Below are positions 12,814-19,019 of a stretch of DNA of 19,019 nucleotides, in pieces. The position numbers and the translations under genes are program-made. The notes beneath the pieces were generated by a model. That model did not search any database. It saw nothing but the letters and a program-made list of their open reading frames with translations, and was not told where the DNA came from. The DNA comes from Desulfuromonadaceae bacterium UBA2294 (GTDB lineage: Bacteria; Desulfobacterota; Desulfuromonadia; Desulfuromonadales; UBA2294): assembly GCA_002345625.1 (NCBI GenBank), contig DDWE01000120.1:1-19019 (forward strand), read 5' to 3'. The number at the start of each line of letters is the position of its first letter. Position 1 is the first letter of the stretch.

Positions 12814-15105
12814 ATGAATTGGATCAAGCAGCGGATTTCGGCCAAAATCATCGCCTCTCTGGTACTGATCATGGTCTGCATCATGGCCATTTCGGTCTCC
12901 ATCCTTGTGCAGCGCCGCGCATCGATACTGCGCGAGGAACTGCTGGTCAAAGCCCGCACCTTCGCCTTAACCGGGGCGCAGACTATGCAGATCGCCCTGC
13001 AGAACGCCCTCGATTCAGGCCTGCTGACCAAAGAGCAGCTGTTCGATACAAATTATCAGGAGATCACCAGCGGACCATTATCCGGCGCAGCGATCCCCAA
13101 ATACCACACCGCTTACGATGCCTATCTCGATAAGACCATTCTCGGTTTCGAAGATACTCTGGTACGGGAAGACGCCATGGTCGTGTTTGCAGTCCTGGTT
13201 GATCGCAATGGCTACCTGCCGACCCACAACAGCAAATACAGCAAACCGCTGACGGGTGATGCCGACAAGGATAAGGTCGGTAATCGCACCAAGCGTATTT
13301 TCAACGACCCGACCGGTCTCGCTGCCGCCCAGTATAACGGCAAGGACGGCAACACCTTCCTGCGTCAGGTTTACCAGCGCGATACCGGTGAGACCATGTG
13401 GGATGTCTCCGCCCCGGTCTATGTGGACGGTGAACATTGGGGCGGCTTTCGCATCGGCTTCTCGATGCAGAAAACTGACGAGGCCATCGCCCAGGTCCGT
13501 AACGACAATATCTGGATGATGACCTTGGTACTGGTCGTCGCGGCCGGAACCATCGCCATGTTCGTCAGCTATCTGTTGCGTCCGCTGCGCCTGATTACGG
13601 CAGCCGCCAATCGCATGGCCGAGGGGAGCCTCGACGAAACCATCAACCACTCCGGCAGTGACGAGGTTGGCCAATTAGCCGCAGCTTTCAACCGCATGTC
13701 CCAGGTGGTCTTCGCCAACCTGCGTGAACAGATTGCCAAGAGTGATCTGATGGTCACCAGTATTCGTGAAGCGATTCAGCAACTTTCCACCAGCGCCAAC
13801 AGTATGATGGCGATTGCCGCCCAGCAGGCCTCCGGCTCGACCGAGCAGGCATCTGCGGTCCAGCAGGCGACGACGACCTCCGAGGAGATTGCGGTCACCG
13901 CCCGTCAGGTGGCAGAAAATTCCCAACGGGTCGAAGCCATGGCCTTGCGCGCCGGAGCCGCGAGCAGTAACGGCAAGGAGGCGGTGGAAGATGCCCTCTC
14001 CGGGATGAGCGCCCTGCGCGATCAGGTGGTCTCCATTGCCGAAGCGATGCTGCAGCTGGGTGAAAATTCTCAGAAGATCGGCGGCATCGTCGATTTGATC
14101 GATGAAATCTCCGACCAGACCAACCTTCTGTCCTTGAACGCGGCTATTGAAGCCGCCGGCGCCGGCGAAGCGGGCAAACGGTTCTCCATCGTGGCCAATG
14201 AAGTCAAACGACTGGCCGAACGGACCGTCGATGCCACGACCCAGATCAAGAACCTGATCGGCCAGATCCAGAAGGCGACCAATTCGACCATTATGCTGAC
14301 CGAAGAAGGGACCAAAGGGGTCGACGCCGCCAACGATCTCGTCGCCCGGGTCTCAACGGAACTCGACCACATCTCTGCCGGTGTCTCCGAAACCCAGTCG
14401 GCGGCCAGTGAGATCAAACTCAGCACCCAGCAACAGACCACCGCCAGCGAGCAGATGGCTGAAACCATCGCCGAAGTGCGTGATGTCGCTGTGCAGGTTG
14501 CACAAAGCGCCCAGGAGACCACCCGTTCCATCGGCGAACTGACCTCCCTTGCTGAACGCCTCAAGGGAATGGTCGAGAGCGACTTTCAGGCCAAGGGCAA
14601 AGCCGAGGCTCTGGCCGGAGGCCGGATGCTCGAAACGGCACTGAATGAGTTGGTCGATAGCGGCAAACTGAATCTTGCCGATTTGTTTGATGAAAATTAC
14701 CAGCCGATTCCCGGCACGGATCCACCCAAGTTTCACACCCGTTTCGACCGGCTGTTCGACGAGCGCTTCCCGACCCTGCTCGACGGGTTCCTTAAGGACG
14801 AACGCGTTGTCTTCGCGGTGTTGACCGATCGCAACGGTTATATCCCGACCCACAACAGCCGCTACAACCAGCCGCTGACCGGAGATCGCGACCACGACAA
14901 GATGTGGAATCGCAGCAAACGGAAATTCAATGATCCGGTCGGTCTGGCGGCAGCACGTAACAACCGCGAAGTTTTGGTTCAGGTCTATGAGCGTGACACC
15001 GGTGAGAAGATGTGGGACATCTCGGTCCCGGTCCATGTGCAGGGCAAGCACTGGGGTGCCTTCCGCGTCGGCTACTGCATTGACCAGCCAGGCGGTAACA
15101 ACTAA
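12814..15105 (+). CDS. Methyl-accepting chemotaxis protein with matching sensor domains at both ends
   Basis: The 763-residue receptor has TM1 at about residues 12-32, a predicted periplasmic sensor at about 56-218, TM2 at about 234-256, HAMP at about 254-308 and a long coiled-coil signalling domain at about 310-590. The hairpin tip is ISDQTNLLSLNAAIEAAGAGEAG (split at 432-454). After it comes a second copy of the sensor module at about 604-756. Both copies share FAVL.DRNGY.PTHNS, PLTGD, NR.KR.FNDP.GLAAA, RDTGE.MWD and HWG.FR. In 50 aligned residues of the core I count 38 identities. The second copy must be cytoplasmic if topology is normal. At the tip, position 449 is Gly where Arg is usual. 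AAAAGGGG (12798-12805) precedes the start. It is probably the dedicated receptor of this cluster. The ligand is unknown. Confidence 0.93.
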   Translation: MNWIKQRISAKIIASLVLIMVCIMAISVSILVQRRASILREELLVKARTFALTGAQTMQIALQNALDSGLLTKEQLFDTNYQEITSGPLSGAAIPKYHTAYDAYLDKTILGFEDTLVREDAMVVFAVLVDRNGYLPTHNSKYSKPLTGDADKDKVGNRTKRIFNDPTGLAAAQYNGKDGNTFLRQVYQRDTGETMWDVSAPVYVDGEHWGGFRIGFSMQKTDEAIAQVRNDNIWMMTLVLVVAAGTIAMFVSYLLRPLRLITAAANRMAEGSLDETINHSGSDEVGQLAAAFNRMSQVVFANLREQIAKSDLMVTSIREAIQQLSTSANSMMAIAAQQASGSTEQASAVQQATTTSEEIAVTARQVAENSQRVEAMALRAGAASSNGKEAVEDALSGMSALRDQVVSIAEAMLQLGENSQKIGGIVDLIDEISDQTNLLSLNAAIEAAGAGEAGKRFSIVANEVKRLAERTVDATTQIKNLIGQIQKATNSTIMLTEEGTKGVDAANDLVARVSTELDHISAGVSETQSAASEIKLSTQQQTTASEQMAETIAEVRDVAVQVAQSAQETTRSIGELTSLAERLKGMVESDFQAKGKAEALAGGRMLETALNELVDSGKLNLADLFDENYQPIPGTDPPKFHTRFDRLFDERFPTLLDGFLKDERVVFAVLTDRNGYIPTHNSRYNQPLTGDRDHDKMWNRSKRKFNDPVGLAAARNNREVLVQVYERDTGEKMWDISVPVHVQGKHWGAFRVGYCIDQPGGNN
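12979..13467 (+). repeat. Sensor-module copy 1 (periplasmic) of the MCP
   Basis: This codes for residues about 56-218, between TM1 and TM2. Conserved histidines are His98 (KYHTAYD), His138 (PTHNS) and His208 (EHWGGFR). It has a short insertion relative to copy 2 near SGPLSGAA and another near YNGKDGN. Confidence 0.85.
14623..15081 (+). repeat. Sensor-module copy 2 (cytoplasmic C-terminal) of the MCP
   Basis: This codes for residues about 604-756, after the signalling coiled coil. It matches copy 1 from the ALN/ALQ..L.DSG.L...LFD.NYQ region to HWG.FR.G. The equivalent histidines are His641, His680 and His746. Confidence 0.85.
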
Positions 15106-15115
15106 CGGCAACAAA

Positions 15116-15123
15116 GGGGGGGG
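15116..15123 (+). promoter_or_regulatory. Eight-G tract in the cheA ribosome-binding region
   Basis: A run of eight G follows ACAAA and ends 12 nt before the cheA ATG (15136). It is the only G-rich stretch that can serve as a ribosome site for cheA, and the spacing is longer than ideal. Length changes of the tract by slippage would alter the spacing. Confidence 0.45.
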
Positions 15124-15135
15124 TGGGCGCGCCTG

Positions 15136-17244
15136 ATGGACAGAAAGTACATCGACATTTTCGTGCGCGAGGCCGAGGAACATATCCTCGCCCTGCAGCA
15201 AGGACTGATCACCCTCGAAAAGGAGGGTTTTTCAGCTGAGCGCGTGCATGAACTGCTGCGCAGTGCCCACACCATCAAGGGCTCGGCGATGCTGGTTAAC
15301 CTCGGCGAAATTGGCGAGGTCGCCCACCAGATGGAAGAACTGTTCAAGGGGGTCGAAGAAGGGAACCGGCCCTTAACACCGTCGTTGATCGACCTGCTGC
15401 TGGTGGCCACCGATGCCGTCGAAGCGCTGGTCGCACGGGCGCATTCCGGCCTCGACCTGAAGATCGACACGGCGTCGATATTGACCAGTCTGGCAGCCGG
15501 CGAGCTGGTCACGCCTGAGCAATCCACGACAGCTGAACCAAAACCGCAAAAAAGTTATGAGGGGACCGAGCGCCGCCAGACCGTGCGCGCCAGCGTCGAA
15601 AAACTCGATGTTCTCGGCAACCAGATCGGCGAGCTGCTGATCACTCGACAGAACTTCGAGGACAAGGTGCGCCGTTTCACAGCGCTCAACCGCCGTCTCG
15701 AAGAGTTCATGAGCGGCCTGCGCAAGGCAGAGAACTACCGACTGGTCAAACAGTTGCTCGACGATTACGGCCGCCTGACCACCGAGATCGAGCGCGGTAC
15801 CTTCAGCCTCGGCTATCAGTCCGAGTCGTTGCATGACGCTGCCATGCAACTGCGTATGCTCCCCTTCGCCACAATCACTGATGACCTCAACCGCCTCACA
15901 CGCGATCTTGCCCGCGAGCAGGGGAAAGAGGTCGAGCTGCTGCTGAGCGGCGAATCGGTCGAACTTGACCGGATGATGCTCGACGCCATCCGGCCGATGC
16001 TGTTGCATATGCTGCGCAACTCGGTCGACCACGGGATCGAAACCCCGGCTGAGCGCGTCGCTGCCGGCAAGCTTCCGGGGGGCCGGATCAGTCTGTCGGC
16101 GCGCTACGAGGGGCGCAATGTCGAGCTGCTGCTCATCGATGATGGCGGCGGCATCGATCCGCAGGTCGTGCGCCGGGTTGCCGTCGAACGCGGTATCCTC
16201 ACCGAAGCGGAAGCCGCGGCCCTTTCCGACGAAGATGCCGTCTATCTCATCCTGCGGCCTGGCTTCTCCACCCGCAGCTTCATCACCGATGTCTCCGGAC
16301 GCGGGGTCGGCATGGATGTGGTCAAAACCAACATCGACCAGGTCAAGGGGAACCTGATCATCCGCTCCACACCTGGCCGCGGCACCGAGATGCTGATGCA
16401 ATTCCCGTTGACCATGGCGATCATCGACGGGCTTCTGGTCGATTGCGGCAACGAAAGTTACGCGATTCCATTACACTATGTATCGGAAGTGCTCCGCCTG
16501 CAGGTCAGCGATATCCAGCACGATTTCGGACGGGAGTCGATTCGCCTGCACGGTGAAGCGATTCCCTTGGTCTCCCTCGCCCGGACCCTCGATCCGAGCG
16601 CGCCCGATACAACCGATCGGGGACGGGCGACCGCCGTGCTGCTTAGCTTCCGCAATCGCAAACTGGCGTTTCTCGTCACCCGCACCATTGGCGAACAGGA
16701 TCTGGTGGTCAAAGGGACCGGTAGCCAGTTACGCAGTGTCGAATTTTTCTCCGGAGCGACCATTCTCGGCGACGGCACCCCCCTGTTGATCCTATCGGTC
16801 CCCGATCTGTTTAATGAGAGCCTGGTCGGCAAAACCGGCTTGCGTGACGCCTATGCCCGTGAGCAGGCGGCGTCGCGACGCGGACGTATCCTGGTGGTCG
16901 ATGATTCAATCACCACCCGGACCATGGAGAAGAACATCCTGGAGGCACACGGCTATGACGTCACCATCGCGGTCTCAGGGTTTGACGCTCTGGCCAAACT
17001 TGCCGAGGCCACGTTCGATTTGATGATCAGTGACGTCGAGATGCCGGGGATGACCGGTTTCGAGCTCACCCGCGAGGTCCGCCAGCAGGAGGAGACGCGC
17101 ACCATGCCGGTGATCATCTGCACCTCTTTGGCTACCGATGCCCACAAACGCCTCGGGATGGAAGTCGGGGCCCAGGCCTACATTGTCAAGGGGACCTTCG
17201 ATCAGGGGACTCTGCTCGATACCGTCGAATCCCTGGTCGGGTAA
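15136..17244 (+). CDS. cheA: Hybrid chemotaxis histidine kinase CheA with C-terminal receiver, no P2 domain
   Basis: The 702-residue protein has P1 (HPt) at about 1-105 with phospho-His45 (SAHTIKGSA). A short linker (about 120-150) stands where P2 would be. A long P3-type dimerisation region spans about 150-245. The P4 ATPase spans about 245-430 with N box HMLRNSVDHG (291-300), G1 DDGGGID (335-341), F box RPGFST (374-379) and G2 SGRGVGMD (387-394). The P5 CheW-like domain spans about 430-560. A receiver spans about 584-700 with Asp589-Asp590, phosphoacceptor Asp633 (SDVEMPGM) and a Lys in YIVKG. All catalytic residues appear intact. Lack of P2 plus a fused receiver is the WspE/FrzE-type layout. 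It sits 30 nt after the MCP and 5 nt before cheB. Confidence 0.95.
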   Translation: MDRKYIDIFVREAEEHILALQQGLITLEKEGFSAERVHELLRSAHTIKGSAMLVNLGEIGEVAHQMEELFKGVEEGNRPLTPSLIDLLLVATDAVEALVARAHSGLDLKIDTASILTSLAAGELVTPEQSTTAEPKPQKSYEGTERRQTVRASVEKLDVLGNQIGELLITRQNFEDKVRRFTALNRRLEEFMSGLRKAENYRLVKQLLDDYGRLTTEIERGTFSLGYQSESLHDAAMQLRMLPFATITDDLNRLTRDLAREQGKEVELLLSGESVELDRMMLDAIRPMLLHMLRNSVDHGIETPAERVAAGKLPGGRISLSARYEGRNVELLLIDDGGGIDPQVVRRVAVERGILTEAEAAALSDEDAVYLILRPGFSTRSFITDVSGRGVGMDVVKTNIDQVKGNLIIRSTPGRGTEMLMQFPLTMAIIDGLLVDCGNESYAIPLHYVSEVLRLQVSDIQHDFGRESIRLHGEAIPLVSLARTLDPSAPDTTDRGRATAVLLSFRNRKLAFLVTRTIGEQDLVVKGTGSQLRSVEFFSGATILGDGTPLLILSVPDLFNESLVGKTGLRDAYAREQAASRRGRILVVDDSITTRTMEKNILEAHGYDVTIAVSGFDALAKLAEATFDLMISDVEMPGMTGFELTREVRQQEETRTMPVIICTSLATDAHKRLGMEVGAQAYIVKGTFDQGTLLDTVESLVG

Positions 17245-17249
17245 ACGCT

Positions 17250-18290
17250 ATGATACGCATCCTTATCGCTGACGATTCTCTGCTCACCCGCACCGTGATC
17301 CGCGATATCCTCGACCGCGATCCGGAACTGGAGATTGTCGGCGAAGTCACCGATGGGCGCCAGGCCGTCGATGCGGCGCGTTCTTTGCGCCCCGATCTGA
17401 TTATCATGGATGTGATGATGCCGGTTCTCGACGGCCTTGATGCAACCACCGAAATCATGTCGGAAACGCCGACGCCCATTTTGATCCTTTCGGCCAATGT
17501 CGACCCGCAAAGCAGCCGCAATGCTTTTCAGGCGATTCGGCTCGGGGCTCTTGATGTTCTGGAAAAGCCGAAGGGGCTGGGGACCGAAGCGTTCGAACCC
17601 CTCGCCCGAACACTGCTCAGCCGCATCCACATGCTGTCGCGCATCCGCGTGATGACCCATCACCGGCGCGCCACCCGGCCGGCGGCACGCCAGAGCACCA
17701 CCTGCCTACCAGCCAAGGCCACAGCCCGGACCCTGCTGGCCATCGGTGCCTCCACCGGCGGACCGAAGGCGGTCATGCATCTTCTCAACCAGTTACCACA
17801 ACGGGGCGCGTCGATTCTCATCGTCCAGCACATCGCCGCCGGCTTTGCCGAAGGGTTCGCGGCCTGGCTCGATAACGATTCACCCTGGAAGGTGCGCATC
17901 GCCTGTGACGGCGACCGCCTTGAACCCGGCGTCGCTTTGGTTGCCCCCTGTCGGCAGCACCTGATAATCGCGCAGGGACGGGTCTGCCTGACCGACTCAC
18001 CTCCGGTCAACAGTTGCCGCCCATCCGTCGATGAGCTTTTTCACTCCATTGTCCGCGATGGACGTGGAACACAAACGACTGCAGTAATCCTGACCGGCAT
18101 GGGGAATGATGGCGCAAACGGGCTTGCCGCCCTGAAAGCCGCCGGTGCCTGCTGCCTGGCGCAGGATGAAGAGAGTTGCGCCGTCTTTGGGATGCCCCGC
18201 GTCGCCATCGAACGTGACGCGGTCGATATGGTCCTGCCCCTGACCGATATGCCGCACCTCATCGCCGAGATTCTCGCCCCCAAGGGTTGA
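17250..18290 (+). CDS. cheB: Chemotaxis response regulator / protein-glutamate methylesterase CheB
   Basis: CheB removes methyl groups from receptor glutamates (and deamidates glutamines) when phosphorylated by CheA, opposing CheR. The 346-residue product has an intact receiver at 1-120 (Asp8-Asp9, phospho-Asp54 in IIMDVMMP, Lys106 in LEKPK). A linker spans about 130-160, and the methylesterase domain about 160-344 carries the catalytic triad Ser168 (GASTGGP), His194 (VQHIAAGF) and Asp287 (GMGNDGANG). Length is normal. It begins 5 nt after cheA with no strong ribosome site, so it is translated by coupling. It is the last gene of the cluster. Confidence 0.96.
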   Translation: MIRILIADDSLLTRTVIRDILDRDPELEIVGEVTDGRQAVDAARSLRPDLIIMDVMMPVLDGLDATTEIMSETPTPILILSANVDPQSSRNAFQAIRLGALDVLEKPKGLGTEAFEPLARTLLSRIHMLSRIRVMTHHRRATRPAARQSTTCLPAKATARTLLAIGASTGGPKAVMHLLNQLPQRGASILIVQHIAAGFAEGFAAWLDNDSPWKVRIACDGDRLEPGVALVAPCRQHLIIAQGRVCLTDSPPVNSCRPSVDELFHSIVRDGRGTQTTAVILTGMGNDGANGLAALKAAGACCLAQDEESCAVFGMPRVAIERDAVDMVLPLTDMPHLIAEILAPKG

Positions 18291-18327
18291 TACCCCCTTC
18301 AAATCGCCGCGCATCTGTGCTATTCAA

Positions 18328-18356
18328 TTGAGGCCGCGCTGACCCGATCATTTACT
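18328..18356 (+). promoter_or_regulatory. Weak candidate promoter for cysS
   Basis: TTGAGG (18328-18333) and TTTACT (18351-18356) are 17 nt apart, each a 4/6 match to consensus, and lie 26 nt before the cysS ATG. The 92-nt gap after cheB has no clear intrinsic terminator, so readthrough from cheB is also possible. Confidence 0.3.
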
Positions 18357-18382
18357 GCGGACTTTTTTGTCAGGAGTTTTAC

Positions 18383-19019
18383 ATGGCACTGCGTGTTTAC
18401 AATACCCTCACCGGCGGCAAAGAGCCGTTTCAGCCACGAATTCCGGGTGAGGTCGGTATGTATGTCTGTGGCGTCACCGTCTATGATCACTGTCATATCG
18501 GTCATGCCCGGGCCAACATTGTGTTCGATATTGTCTTTCGTTACCTGCAATACGCCGGCTACAACGTCAACTACGTCCGCAACTATACTGACATCGACGA
18601 CAAGATCATCAACCGCGCCAACGAACGGGGCATCAGCTGCCAGCAGCTGACTGAGCAGTACATTCAAGCCTTCGACGAGGATATGGCGGCGTTGGGGCTG
18701 GCACAGCCCACCCACCAGCCGAAGGCAACGCAGTACATCCCCAAGATCATCGCCCTGGTCGAACGCCTGATTGAGCGTGGCCTGGCCTACGCCTCGGCCG
18801 GCGACGTCTATTTCGCAGTCGAAAGCTTCCCCGGTTATCTCAAGCTGTCCAAACGTAATATCGAGGAGATGCAGGCCGGCGCCCGTATCACTCCGGGTGA
18901 GCAGAAGCGCAACCCGATGGACTTCGCCTTGTGGAAAGCGGCGAAACCGGGGGAACCGTCGTGGGACTCCCCCTGGGGCCCGGGTCGTCCAGGGTGGCAT
19001 ATCGAATGTTCCGCCATGA
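18383..19019 (+). CDS. cysS: Cysteinyl-tRNA synthetase, N-terminal part, 3' truncated by window edge
   Basis: CysRS is the class I synthetase that charges tRNA-Cys. The frame is open from ATG 18383 to the end of the window (212 codons). It starts MALRVYNTLTGGKEPF and contains the zinc-site cysteine and signature MYVCGVTVYD, the HIGH motif in HCHIGHARAN, and VRNYTDIDDKII. Further on are ESFPGYLKLSKRN and, at the very end, GWHIECSAM with the second zinc cysteine. The KMSKS loop and anticodon domain lie beyond the edge. CAGGAG (18371-18376) with a 6-nt spacer supports the start. In Geobacter-type genomes cysS commonly follows ispF closely (from memory); here it is separated by glnS and the chemosensory cluster. 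Confidence 0.97.
   Translation, partial: MALRVYNTLTGGKEPFQPRIPGEVGMYVCGVTVYDHCHIGHARANIVFDIVFRYLQYAGYNVNYVRNYTDIDDKIINRANERGISCQQLTEQYIQAFDEDMAALGLAQPTHQPKATQYIPKIIALVERLIERGLAYASAGDVYFAVESFPGYLKLSKRNIEEMQAGARITPGEQKRNPMDFALWKAAKPGEPSWDSPWGPGRPGWHIECSAM

Noticed and set aside
14353..15201. 282-codon minus-strand frame opposite the 3' end of the MCP gene
   Set aside because: Antisense shadow; the plus-strand frame encodes a clear repeated sensor domain.
15373..16401. 342-codon minus-strand frame opposite cheA
   Set aside because: Antisense shadow of the P1-P4 coding region; no recognisable domain.
18282..18300. AAGGG...CCCTT hairpin at the end of cheB as a terminator
   Set aside because: Only five pairs, it overlaps the stop codon, and there is no T-run after it.
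18306..18339. Two copies of GCCGCGC 27 nt apart
   Set aside because: Seven-base GC-rich direct repeats are expected by chance here and fit no known site.

Overview
The window is a GC-rich bacterial chromosome segment. Its gene content and order suggest a deltaproteobacterium of the Desulfuromonadales/Geobacterales type: dnaK-dnaJ, a carD-ispD-ispF...cysS neighbourhood, a bacterial glnS, and a chemosensory operon with a hybrid CheA. The lineage is inferred from recalled gene order and protein character, not from a search. I see no insertion sequence, integrase, CRISPR array, tRNA or rRNA.

Layout. Positions 1-773 hold the 3' part of dnaK, followed by dnaJ (867-1988) with a strong hairpin between them. 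Next are a secreted protein of the LpoA/LppC (penicillin-binding protein activator) type (2024-3946) and a putative lipoprotein with two tandem regulatory-like beta domains (3960-4715). A near-perfect hairpin at 4739-4774 separates these plus-strand genes from two minus-strand genes: a 62-residue lipoprotein (4798-4986) and a panE-like ketopantoate reductase (5204-6118). A divergent promoter region (6119-6254) drives panE to the left and carD (6255-6740) to the right. After a clear intrinsic terminator come ispD and ispF, which overlap by ATGA, and then glnS (8045-9715).

From 9724 to 18290 there is a six-gene chemosensory cluster: cheR (degenerate receiver + methyltransferase + TPR), a CheY-like receiver, cheW, one methyl-accepting chemotaxis protein (MCP), a cheA-receiver hybrid and cheB. 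cysS begins at 18383 and runs off the window. The cluster has its own receptor, coupling protein, kinase, methyltransferase, methylesterase and receiver. CheC, CheD, CheX, CheZ and flagellar genes are absent. CheA has no recognisable P2 domain and carries a C-terminal receiver. This is the architecture of Wsp/Frz-like 'alternative function' pathways, so the output may not be flagellar rotation.

The most striking feature is the MCP. The sensor module in its predicted periplasmic part is repeated, at high similarity, after the cytoplasmic signalling hairpin. One receptor therefore appears to carry the same kind of sensor on both sides of the inner membrane. Other points of interest are the pseudo-receiver on CheR, an eight-G tract just upstream of cheA, the chemosensory cluster lying between two aminoacyl-tRNA synthetase genes, and a sharp change in codon choice within dnaK.
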